This document shows, in pieces, positions 17,065 through 26,368 of a stretch of DNA of 64,000 nt. The stretch comes from Microbacterium sp. No. 7. GTDB taxonomy: Bacteria; Actinomycetota; Actinomycetes; Actinomycetales; Microbacteriaceae. The notes under the pieces are model-generated. The model had not been told where the DNA came from. It saw nothing but the letters and a program-made list of their open reading frames with translations, and did not search any database. The position numbers were made by a program, and so were the translations under genes. Position 1 is the stretch's first letter. Each line of letters begins with the position of its first letter. The stretch is taken from contig NZ_CP012697.1 in the NCBI RefSeq assembly GCF_001314225.1, forward strand, positions 4,535,047 to 4,599,046, given 5' to 3'.

Positions 17065-18068
17065 CACTGCACCTCTCCCGGGATGGCCGCCGCCTCGGCC
17101 ACAGCCGCGTCGGCGGGCGTCTGCGCCTTCGCCCGGCGCCGCGCGCGCAGACGCGGATCGGCCAGGTCGTTGAGGCTCTCGCCGATGAGCGTGATGCCGA
17201 GCACCGCCAGCACGATCGCGAGGCCGGGCGGGATCGCCGTCCACCAGATGCCGGCCGCGACGTCGCTGATCGACTTGTTGAGGTCGAAGCCCCACTCGGC
17301 GGCCGCCGTCGGCTCGATGCCGAAGCCGAGGAAGCCGAGGGCGGCGAGGGTCGCGATCGCCTCCGAAGCGTTGAGCGTGACGATGAGCGGCAGCGTGCGC
17401 GTCGAGTTGCGCAGCACGTGCCGGAACATGATGCGCGGCGTCGAGGCGCCGATCACCTTCGCCGACTCGACGAACGCCTCGGCCTTGACCCGCACGACCT
17501 CGGCGCGCACGACGCGGAAGTACTGCGGCACGAACACGACGGTGATCGACACGGCCGCCGCGAAGACGCCCGGCCACAGGCCCGACTGCCCCCCGCTGAT
17601 CGCGATCGCGGCGACGATCGCCAGCAGCAGCGTGGGGAACGCGTAGATCGCGTCGGCGACGACGACGAGCACGCGGTCGACCCAGCCGCCGAGGTAGCCC
17701 GAGACGAGGCCGAGCAGGATGCCGAGGAACACCGACAGCACGAGGGCGACGACGATCACCATGAGCGCTGTCTGGGCGCCCCAGATGACGCGCGAGAGCA
17801 CGTCGTAGCCGCCGACGGTCGTGCCGAGCAGGTGCGCGGCGCTCGGCGCCTGCTGCGCGCCGAAGTTGCCCTCCGGCCCGCGCAGCTGGTTGTAGCCGTA
17901 GGGGGCGAGCAGCGGTGCGAAGATCGCGCTCACCAGGAAGACGCCGGTGAGCACGAGGCCCGCGACGAGCATGCCGCGCTGCAGTCCCACGCTCTGCCGG
18001 AACTGGTGCACCACGGGCAGCCGGCCCCACAGGCTCGGCTTCCGCGACGTGGTCTCGGTGGAGGCCAT
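17064..18068 (-). CDS. Peptide/nickel-type ABC transporter permease (DppC-like)
   Basis: This 334-residue membrane protein has an N-terminal OppC-type segment at about 27-55 and five further hydrophobic segments. The EAA-like coupling loop reads EAFVESAKVIGASTPRIMFRHVLRN, the contact point for the ATPase. Periplasmic-type residues GTTVGGYDVLSRVIWG are typical of DppC/OppC. It pairs with the DppB-like subunit whose stop lies 1 bp upstream of its start region. It would form the translocation channel for a peptide or similar solute captured by the lipoproteins at 19-22.7 kb. The C-terminal tail is Ala-rich and appears variable. Confidence 0.95.
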   Translation of the reverse strand: MASTETTSRKPSLWGRLPVVHQFRQSVGLQRGMLVAGLVLTGVFLVSAIFAPLLAPYGYNQLRGPEGNFGAQQAPSAAHLLGTTVGGYDVLSRVIWGAQTALMVIVVALVLSVFLGILLGLVSGYLGGWVDRVLVVVADAIYAFPTLLLAIVAAIAISGGQSGLWPGVFAAAVSITVVFVPQYFRVVRAEVVRVKAEAFVESAKVIGASTPRIMFRHVLRNSTRTLPLIVTLNASEAIATLAALGFLGFGIEPTAAAEWGFDLNKSISDVAAGIWWTAIPPGLAIVLAVLGITLIGESLNDLADPRLRARRRAKAQTPADAAVAEAAAIPGEVQ

Positions 18069-18069
18069 G

Positions 18070-19158
18070 TCAGTACCTCACCCTCGGGTCGATGAAGGCG
18101 GCGACGATGTCGACGACGAAGTTGGTCACGGCCACGATGATCGCGATCATCGCGACGATGCCCTGCACGGCGACGAAGTCGCGGGCGGCGAGGTAGGCGG
18201 CCAGCTGGAACCCGAGCCCCTTCCACTCGAAGGTCGTCTCGGTGAGCACGGCGCCGCCGAGCATGAGCGCGATCTGCAGGCCGATGACGGTGATGATCGG
18301 GATGAGCGCGGGCTTGAACGCGTGCGTGCGCACGAGCCGCGGCTCCGAGACGCCCCGCGAGCGGGCCGCGTCGATGTAGGGCATGTTGTAGGTGCCGATG
18401 ACGTTGGTGCGCACGAGCCGCAGGAAGATGCCGGCCGTGAGCAGGCCCAGCGTGACCGCGGGCAGCACGGCGTGCGCGAGCACGTCGCCGACGTAGGCCG
18501 CGTTGCCCGATGCGATCGCGTCGATGAGGTAGATGCCCGTGCCGCCCTCGCGGTTCAGCGCGATCTCGGTGCGCACGTTCGCGCGGCCCGACACGGGCAG
18601 CCAGCCGAGCCATACGGCGAAGACGAGCTTGCCGACGAGGCCGGAGAAGAACACGGGGGTCGCGTAGAAGAGGATCGCGCCGACGCGCAGCAGGGCGTCG
18701 GGCCAGCGGTCGCGCAGCGCCGCGGCGACCATGCCGAGCGGGATGCCGACGATGAACGCGACGATGAGCGAGTAGAACACCAGCTCGAACGTCGCCCCGC
18801 CGTAGGTGAGCAGCACCTGCGTGACGGGCTGGTTGTCGGTGATCGTCGTGCCGAAGTTGAGGGTGAGGATCTGTCCGAGGTACTCGAAGTACTGGATGAT
18901 CACGGGCCGGTCGTAGCCCGCCTCGTGGATGCGCTGGGCCAGCTGGTCGGCGGGCAGCCGGCCGCCCAGCGCCGCCGTGATGGGGTCGCCCGTGAGGCGG
19001 ATGAGGAAGAAGACGAGCGTGACGAGGATCAGCACCGTCGGGATCATGAGCAGGAACCGCACCAGAATGTAGCGGCCGAGCGACCCGCCGCTCGCGCGGC
19101 CGCGTCTCGCGGATGCCGGATGCGGGCCGGGCGGGGCCAGGGCGACGTCACTCGTCAT
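18070..19158 (-). CDS. Peptide/nickel-type ABC transporter permease (DppB-like)
   Basis: This 362-residue permease has about six hydrophobic segments. The first follows a basic N-terminus (GRYILVRFLLMIPTVLILVTLVFFLIRL), the hallmark of DppB/OppB proteins. The coupling loop is around YIDAARSRGVSEPRLVRTHAFKPALIP. The insertion LNREGGTGIYLIDAIASGN is usual for the GsiC/DppB class. It is the first gene after the binding-protein genes and is separated from them by a strong stem-loop (19181-19217). It probably forms a heterodimer with the DppC-like subunit. Confidence 0.95.
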   Translation of the reverse strand: MTSDVALAPPGPHPASARRGRASGGSLGRYILVRFLLMIPTVLILVTLVFFLIRLTGDPITAALGGRLPADQLAQRIHEAGYDRPVIIQYFEYLGQILTLNFGTTITDNQPVTQVLLTYGGATFELVFYSLIVAFIVGIPLGMVAAALRDRWPDALLRVGAILFYATPVFFSGLVGKLVFAVWLGWLPVSGRANVRTEIALNREGGTGIYLIDAIASGNAAYVGDVLAHAVLPAVTLGLLTAGIFLRLVRTNVIGTYNMPYIDAARSRGVSEPRLVRTHAFKPALIPIITVIGLQIALMLGGAVLTETTFEWKGLGFQLAAYLAARDFVAVQGIVAMIAIIVAVTNFVVDIVAAFIDPRVRY

Positions 19159-19180
19159 GGATGAATCCTCGGGGAGACGT

Positions 19181-19217
19181 CCCCGGCCGTCGAGCGTGAC
19201 ACGCTCGACGGCCGGGG
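19181..19217 (-). promoter_or_regulatory. Strong stem-loop between binding-protein gene and permease genes
   Basis: A perfect 17-bp stem (19181-19197 paired with 19201-19217) closes a 3-nt loop, just downstream of the binding-protein stop at 19228 and before the dppB start at 19158. There is no T-run, so read-through is expected. Such hairpins downstream of binding-protein genes stabilise or partly terminate the mRNA so that the binding protein is made in excess. Confidence 0.75.
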
Positions 19218-19227
19218 ATCGGCGCGG

Positions 19228-20883
19228 CTACTTCGTGACAGGGGCGAAGCGCAGCTTGAACGACGCGTCGAGGATCACGCCATCGACGTCGGTTCCGGCC
19301 ACGGCCACCTGGGCGCCCTGCAGGAAGGGCAGCGTCGACAGGTCGCCCGCGACGAGCTCCTGGATCTTCTCGATCTCCGCCGTGCGCTGGGCCGGGTCGG
19401 TCTCGACCGCCTGCTGCAGGATGAGGTCGTTGACCTCCTGGTTCTCGTAGTGGTTGCCCAGGAAGTTGTTGATCAGGAAGAACGGCGTGAGGTAGTTGTC
19501 GGCGTCGGAGTAGTCCGGGAACCATCCGAGCTGGTACGCCGGGTACACGTCGGCCGTGCGGTCCTTGGCGTACTGCACCCACTCGGTCGACTTGAGGTCG
19601 ACCGTGAACAGGCCGTCGGCCTCCAGCTGCGCCTTGACCAGGGCGTACTCGTCGCCCGACGAGGGTCCGTAGTGGTCGGGGCTGTACTGCAGGCTCAGCG
19701 CCACGGGGGTCGTGACGCCCGCCGCCTCGAGACGTGCCTTCGCCTTCGCGGCATCCGGTCCGCCGTCGCCGTCACCGTAGAGGCCCTTGAGCGCCTCGGT
19801 CGCTCCCGCGAAGCCCTCGGGGACGTACGAGTAGAGCGGCGTGTAGGTGCCCTTGTAGACCTGCTCCGAGATCTCGTCGCGGTCGATGAGGTCGGCGATC
19901 GCCTGGCGCACGGCGAGGGCCTCGGCCGGGTCGGCCTCGGCGGTCGTCGCACCGTACGGCTGCGTGTTGAAGTTGAACACGATGTAGCGGATCTCGCCGC
20001 CGGGGCCGTCGACGACCTTGACGCTGTCGTTGCCCTGCAGGTCGGCGACGTCGGTCGCCGACAGGCTGCGGTAGGCCACGTCGATGTCGCCCTGCTGCAC
20101 CGCGAGCTTGAGGTTCGACGACTCGGCGAAGTAGCTGAGGATCACGCCGCCGTTCTCGGCGGGGTCGAGCAGGCCCTGGTAGTTCTCGTTGGGCGTGAAC
20201 TCGACCGACTTGTTGAAGTCCCACGCGGTGATCGCGTACGGACCGCCGAAGGCGTTCGCGTCCACGATGTCCTTGTCGGGCGTGACGGCGTCGGCCGAGA
20301 AGACCTCCTCGTCGACGATCGCGCCGGGGAAGCTCGTGAGGATGAATGGGAAGACCTGGTCGTTCTCGGTCTTCAGGTGGAACACGACCGTCGTGTCGTC
20401 GGGCGTCTCGACGCTGTCGAGGTTGTAGAGCAGGCTCGACGCGCCGTTGGGGTCGGCGATCTTCAGGTTGCGCTCGAACGAGAACTTCACGTCCGACGAG
20501 GTGAGGTCGTTGCCGTTGGCCCACTTGAGGCCCGCGGGCAGCTTCACCGTGTACTCGGTGGGTGACGTGAACTCGGCCGACTCGGCCAGGTCGGGCACGA
20601 CCTCGGTGCTGTTGTAGTCGGTGTTGACCAGGTAGGGGAAGACCTGGATCTGCACCGCGAGCGATCCGTTGTCGTACGAGCCGGCGGGGTCGAGCGTCGT
20701 GACCTTGTCGGTCGTGCCGACGATGATCGGCTCGCCCGACGCCGACGATCCGCCGTCGGTGCCGCCGCCGTCGGTCGCGGTGTTGCCGCCACCGCCGCCG
20801 CAGCCGGCGAGAAGGATGGCCGACGCGCCGAGCGCGCCGATCGTGAGGCCCAGACGGCCCCGGTGGGTGTTGCGCAGTGACAT
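19228..20883 (-). CDS. Peptide-type ABC transporter substrate-binding lipoprotein, copy 1
   Basis: This 551-residue protein of the SBP_bac_5 (DppA/OppA) family has a lipoprotein signal (MSLRNTHRGRLGLTIGALGA, lipobox LLAGC) and a Gly/Ser/Thr-rich linker. After that come the standard motifs ITAWDFN, LKWANGNDLTSSDVKFSFERN and RQAIADLIDRDEI. The ATG at 20883 was chosen because the signal peptide begins there; earlier in-frame codons have no signal. It captures a peptide-like solute outside the cell for the DppBC-DF system. A second, related lipoprotein gene lies immediately upstream. Confidence 0.95.
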   Translation of the reverse strand: MSLRNTHRGRLGLTIGALGASAILLAGCGGGGGNTATDGGGTDGGSSASGEPIIVGTTDKVTTLDPAGSYDNGSLAVQIQVFPYLVNTDYNSTEVVPDLAESAEFTSPTEYTVKLPAGLKWANGNDLTSSDVKFSFERNLKIADPNGASSLLYNLDSVETPDDTTVVFHLKTENDQVFPFILTSFPGAIVDEEVFSADAVTPDKDIVDANAFGGPYAITAWDFNKSVEFTPNENYQGLLDPAENGGVILSYFAESSNLKLAVQQGDIDVAYRSLSATDVADLQGNDSVKVVDGPGGEIRYIVFNFNTQPYGATTAEADPAEALAVRQAIADLIDRDEISEQVYKGTYTPLYSYVPEGFAGATEALKGLYGDGDGGPDAAKAKARLEAAGVTTPVALSLQYSPDHYGPSSGDEYALVKAQLEADGLFTVDLKSTEWVQYAKDRTADVYPAYQLGWFPDYSDADNYLTPFFLINNFLGNHYENQEVNDLILQQAVETDPAQRTAEIEKIQELVAGDLSTLPFLQGAQVAVAGTDVDGVILDASFKLRFAPVTK

Positions 20884-21069
20884 ATGTACTACCTCTGCAG
20901 TGGAACGAAGGCCCCGTCGGTGGGCGGGCCCAAACCGACATCTTCCTCCCGGCGTCGCGGAAAACGCACAGCGCCACCGTTTTGTAACGAGAATGCAACC
21001 GTCGCCGAGTTTCTTGGACCCCGCCCACAATCGCGCGGGACGCGGATGCCGCGGTCGGTGCCCCCGCGG

Positions 21070-22722
21070 CTACTCGCCGAGGACGCCCTTCGTCAGCGTC
21101 GCGAAGCGCAGGCGGTACGAGGAGTCGAGCAGCACGCCCGCGACGTCGGTGCCCGCGACCGCGACCTGCTGCAGCTGCAGCAGCGGCACGACGGGCAGGT
21201 CTTCGGCGAGCAGCTTCTGCACGTCCTCGATCTGCGTCACGCGCGCGACCGGGTCGGTCTCGCGCGCCTGCTCGCGCAGGAGGTCGTTGACGCCCCAGTA
21301 GTCGTAGCCGTTGCCCAGCACGTTCTCGGCGAGGAAGAGCGGACGCAGGTAGTGGTCGGCATCCGGGATCACGGGGCCCCAGCCGAGCTGGTAGACGGGC
21401 GGCTTCTCATCGGCGACCACGCCGTGCGATCCGTCGGTCGCGACGAGCTCGACGTCGAACAGGCCCGACGCCTCGAGCTGCGTCTCGATGAGGGCGAACT
21501 CCTCGCCCGCGACCTGGCCGTAGCGCTCGGGACTGAAGTACAGACGGATCGCGACGGGGATGTCGAGGTCTGCCTCGTCGAGCCGGCGCGCGGCCTGCTC
21601 GACGTCGGGACCGCCGTCGCCGTCGCCGTAGCGCGGCATGAGCACGTCGAACGAGCCCTCGAGCCCCACCGGCACATAGGAGTACAGCGGCGTCGCCGTG
21701 CCCTGGTACACCTGCTGCGCGATCGCCTCGCGGTCGATGACGTCGGCGACGGCCTGGCGCACCGACTGCGCGCCGAACCGGTACGCCTCGTCGGTCGACC
21801 ACCCGTAGGGCTGGGTCGCGAGATCGAACACGAGCGAGCGCACCTCGCCGCCGTCGGCGCGGATCGCCTGGAAGCCGTCACGGCTCTGCAGCTCGGAGAT
21901 CGCGGCGGGGCTCAGCCCGTGGAAGACGACGTCGACCTCGCGCTCCTCGAGCGCGCGCGTGAGACCGTCGGCGTCGGGGTGGACGGAGATCACGACGCCC
22001 TCGTTGGCCGGGGCGCCGGCGAGGCCCCGGTAGCCGTCGTGGGGCGCGAGCTCGATCGACGTGCCGTCGCCCCACGAGGAGATCGTGTACGGGCCGCCGA
22101 AGGCGCCGGCGTCCACGATCGCCTGGTCGGGGGTCACGGCGTCGAACGCGAAGACCTCCTCGTCGACGATCGCGCCGGGGAAGCTCGCGAGCACCTGCGG
22201 GAAGAGCGGATCGTCGCTGTTCTTCAGGTGGAAGACGACGGTCGTCTCGTCGGGGGCGTCGATCCAGTCGAGGTTGCCGAGCATGTGCGCGGGCCCGCCC
22301 GGGGCGGCGATCTGCAGCATCCGCTCGAACGAGAACTTGACGTCGGAGGAGGTCAGCGCGTTGCCGTTGGCCCACGTGAGCCCCGCGGGAAGGCGCACCG
22401 TGTACTCGTCGTCGTCGGTGAACTCGGCCGACTCGGCGAGGTCGGGCACCGGCGTCGTGCTGCTGTAGGGCACGCCCAGGAGATACGGGAACACCTGCGA
22501 CTGCACGGCGTACGACGCGCGGTCCTGCGCCGCCGCCGGGTCGAGCGCCGTCACCCGCTCGGTCGTGCCGATGAGCACGCGCGGATCGACCGGCACGCTG
22601 TCGGTGCTCTCGACCGGCTCGGGCACGGACTCCTCGCCCCCGCATCCGGCCAGCAGCGCCGTCGACAGAGCGAGCACGGCGACGACACCGATGCGGCCAC
22701 GGCCGCGGGTGCGCAGTGACAT
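21070..22722 (-). CDS. Peptide-type ABC transporter substrate-binding lipoprotein, copy 2
   Basis: This 550-residue paralogue of the downstream lipoprotein has the same start (MSLRTRGRGRIG), a lipobox LLAGC and a parallel motif series (LTWANGNALTSSDVKFSFERM, RQAVADVIDREAI, QLGWGPVIPDADHYL). The two copies are clearly related but divergent along their whole length, so this is an old tandem duplication rather than an assembly artefact. The ligand-contacting middle region differs most by eye (for example SWGDGTSIELAPHD against AWDFNKSVEFTPNE). One importer could thus serve two related solutes. Both open with ACATATG at the start codon. Confidence 0.93.
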   Translation of the reverse strand: MSLRTRGRGRIGVVAVLALSTALLAGCGGEESVPEPVESTDSVPVDPRVLIGTTERVTALDPAAAQDRASYAVQSQVFPYLLGVPYSSTTPVPDLAESAEFTDDDEYTVRLPAGLTWANGNALTSSDVKFSFERMLQIAAPGGPAHMLGNLDWIDAPDETTVVFHLKNSDDPLFPQVLASFPGAIVDEEVFAFDAVTPDQAIVDAGAFGGPYTISSWGDGTSIELAPHDGYRGLAGAPANEGVVISVHPDADGLTRALEEREVDVVFHGLSPAAISELQSRDGFQAIRADGGEVRSLVFDLATQPYGWSTDEAYRFGAQSVRQAVADVIDREAIAQQVYQGTATPLYSYVPVGLEGSFDVLMPRYGDGDGGPDVEQAARRLDEADLDIPVAIRLYFSPERYGQVAGEEFALIETQLEASGLFDVELVATDGSHGVVADEKPPVYQLGWGPVIPDADHYLRPLFLAENVLGNGYDYWGVNDLLREQARETDPVARVTQIEDVQKLLAEDLPVVPLLQLQQVAVAGTDVAGVLLDSSYRLRFATLTKGVLGE

Positions 22723-22861
22723 ATGGTTCCCCCCACAGTCAGACGAACGGCGCCGTCGACAGACAGCCCCAACCTCCCATTCTTCCTGCTCCCACGCGCA
22801 CCACGCGTCACATTAACGCTTTGTAACCCGACCGCAACCGCCCCGCGGGGCTCGGCGGAGA

Positions 22862-23617
22862 TCAGCGGCGGTCGGCGCGCAGCACGGCGCGCACGCGGCG
22901 GTCGAGCTCGTCGAGCTCACCCAGCACGTCGGGGGCGGCCCAGACGCGGTCGCGCTTGCGGCCGGTGATCTCGGTGAGCACGCCCGCCTGCACCATCCGG
23001 TCGAGGGCCGCGTACACGGCGGCCGGTGCCGCGTCGACCCTGCCCGGCAGCTGCGCGCTCGTCATGACGGGGTCGTCCGTGAACGTCTCGATGAGTCGCG
23101 CCGTCACGGTGCTCCGGCGGCCTCCGAGCAGTTCCGCCCACTCGGCCGGCAGCGAGCGCAGCGTCTCCATCGATCGGCGCGCCTCCACGGCCGCCACCCG
23201 GGCCGACCGCGTCACGACGGCGATGATCGGCAGGGGGTCACCGCGACGATACGCGGTGAGGGCGTCGAAGTACGCGTCGCGTTCTTCGAGCAGCCCGCTG
23301 GCGAGCGGCATGACGACGTTGCGGGCGATGCCCCGGCGGCGGAGCACGGCGCTGATGAGCGCCCTGCCGATGCGGCCGTTGCCGTCGGTGAAGGGATGGA
23401 TCGACTCGAACTGCGCGTGCGCGATCGTCGCCTGCACCAGCGCGGGCATGTCGTCGCGGGCCACCCAGGAGAGCAGATCGTCGAGCAGCGAGCCGACGAT
23501 CTCCGGGGGCGGCGGCACGAAGAGCGCGTCGCGCGGACTGTGATCGCTTCCCCCGATCCAGTTCTGCATGTCGCGCACGCGCCCGGCGTAAGCGGCTTCG
23601 CCGGGATCGTCGGCCAT
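22862..23617 (-). pseudogene. Fic protein, C-terminal part (Fic core and winged helix)
   Basis: These 251 residues hold the Fic catalytic core. HPFTDGNGRIGR is the complete active-site motif for AMP transfer, preceded by the SPRDALFVPPPPE flap and QNWIGG. The C-terminal third resembles a winged-helix domain (TSAQLPGRVDAAPAAVYAALDRMVQAGVL). Its ATG at 23617 overlaps the stop of the N-terminal part at 23617-24042 (TGATG). Intact members of this family run continuously from the N-terminal helical domain into QNWIGGS, so this is one gene interrupted by a -1 frameshift. Adding one base in the GCGCCC run before the TGA restores a single frame. It may be a true mutation, a coupled two-piece protein, or a base-call error. 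Confidence 0.7.
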
Positions 23618-24042
23618 CAGGGCGCGGTGCGCATCGCACCATCGACGAGCCGGTGCAGCGCCGCGGACGCGGCGACCATGCTCGACGCACTGGCGTTCGC
23701 GCGGCTGCCGCCGAGCGCGCGCGCATAGTCCTCGGTGCTCGCGGAGATCCGCTCGATCTTCGACGACGCGACCGACTCTCCGCGCAGCAGGAAACGGGCC
23801 AGCGCCGACGACGGGGGATGCCCCCCTGCATCCGTCCTCGAGATCTCGACGACGGCCTCCTCGACGCGAGACAGGGATGCCGGATCGATCTCCGCGTCGA
23901 GCGATGCGATGAGGGGCGGGATCCAGACGTCCACGTGCCGCAGCATGCGGCCCTCACGACTGCCGCCGCGCACGCGCTGCCGCCACTCGCGCCGCTCGAT
24001 CGTGTGCGCGGGCCAGGGGGAGGATGAAACAGCGTCCAGCAC
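23617..24042 (-). pseudogene. Fic protein, N-terminal part with inhibitory helix
   Basis: These 141 residues correspond to the Fic N-terminal domain. The motif ESVASSKIERIS matches the inhibitory helix ((S/T)xxxE) that blocks the active site in class II Fic proteins. The upstream part (HVDVWIPPLIASLDAEIDPASLSRVEEAVVEISR) is the usual helical leader. The frame ends in TGA at 23617-23619 exactly where the C-terminal part restarts. If both pieces are made, the inhibitor and the catalytic core would be separate polypeptides, an arrangement like class I Fic toxin-antitoxin pairs. Frameshift or error is the simpler reading. Confidence 0.7.
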
Positions 24043-24123
24043 TATTTCAGTCTATGGCGCTTCCCTGAATCAGTGACCCGCTCACAGAGCCGACGACGAC
24101 CCCGCCCACGTCCCCCGCGGCCC

Positions 24124-24507
24124 TCAGCCCGTCGCGAGGCCGAAGTGCTGCAGCTCGGCCTCGTCGAGCATACGCGACCGGATGAGGAAGCGCATGCCCG
24201 TGGGGCCCTCGACGCTGAAGCCGGCGCCGCGCCCGGGCACGGCGTCGATCGTGAGATGCGTGTACTTCCAGTACTCGAACTGCGCCTCCGACATGTACAC
24301 CTCGATGGGGTCGTCGAGACCCACGTCGAGGTCGCCGAGCTTCACGTCGCTCGGCCCCGTGATGAACATGCCCACCGGATAGCACATGGGCGAGCTGCCG
24401 TCGCAGCACCCGCCCGACTGGTGGAACATGAGCTTGCCGTGCCGCTTCGTGAGATCGCGCAGCAACGCCGCCGCCGTCTCACTCACCGCCACCCGCGAAT
24501 ACCCCAT
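24124..24507 (-). CDS. DUF779 protein linked to aldehyde dehydrogenase
   Basis: This protein of about 127 residues contains the signature KLMFHQSGGCCDGSSPMCYP, with three cysteines that could bind metal, followed by ITGPSDVKLGD and SEAQFEYWKYTHLTID. DUF779 proteins are regularly encoded next to ExaC/AldA-type acetaldehyde dehydrogenases, and one lies 215 bp upstream on the same strand. The function is not established; a maturation or accessory role is an inference. Two in-frame ATGs (24513 and 24507) are possible. The second has AAGGGAG 7 nt upstream and is preferred. A hairpin repeat lies in the gap before it. Confidence 0.82.
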   Translation of the reverse strand: MGYSRVAVSETAAALLRDLTKRHGKLMFHQSGGCCDGSSPMCYPVGMFITGPSDVKLGDLDVGLDDPIEVYMSEAQFEYWKYTHLTIDAVPGRGAGFSVEGPTGMRFLIRSRMLDEAELQHFGLATG

Positions 24508-24582
24508 CCCCATTCTCCCTTCCCTACACGTCCGCCCCCGCAGCGCCCCCGCCCCCCACCCCCCGCGCCAGCCCCCAGCCCC

Positions 24583-24670
24583 GCGAGAGTGCATCGGGCG
24601 GCCGAGCGAGCAGATGCCACCGGCATCCTCGGCCGCCAGATGCACTCTCGGCCGCCGAACGCACTCTCGG
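24583..24670. repeat. GCGAGAGTGCAT hairpin repeat
   Basis: A 22-nt arm at 24585-24606 pairs with 24628-24649 with a single mismatch. A third, inverted partial copy (GCACTCTCGG core) follows at 24661-24670. The loop itself contains GATGCC/GGCATC. It lies between the aldehyde dehydrogenase stop and the DUF779 start on the same strand and would form a strong RNA hairpin. A related copy is at 30068-30155. Confidence 0.8.
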
Positions 24671-24721
24671 CGTTCGGCGGGCGAGGAGGGCGGGGTGAGC
24701 GCGCAGGCGGAGGGCGGCGGA

Positions 24722-26272
<1,551 letters not shown>

Positions 26273-26285
26273 GATGTCTCCTTCG

Positions 26286-26350
26286 ACGTTGCATGGGACG
26301 CGCGGCGTCGGCGCCGGGCGTGTCGTCAGGCTACGCTCCGCAACGTTGCA
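26286..26350. promoter_or_regulatory. Paired TGCAACGT elements upstream of aldehyde dehydrogenase
   Basis: Read on the minus strand, TGCAACGT occurs at 26350-26343 inside the 10-bp palindrome GCAACGTTGC (26340-26349), and again at 26293-26286 just before the ribosome binding site. A further GCAAC lies upstream of the palindrome. They are the only clear repeated words in the 96-bp gap between regulator and enzyme genes and are candidate sites for the GAF regulator. Confidence 0.45.
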
Positions 26351-26368
26351 CGCGGTTGCGAGGCGCGG

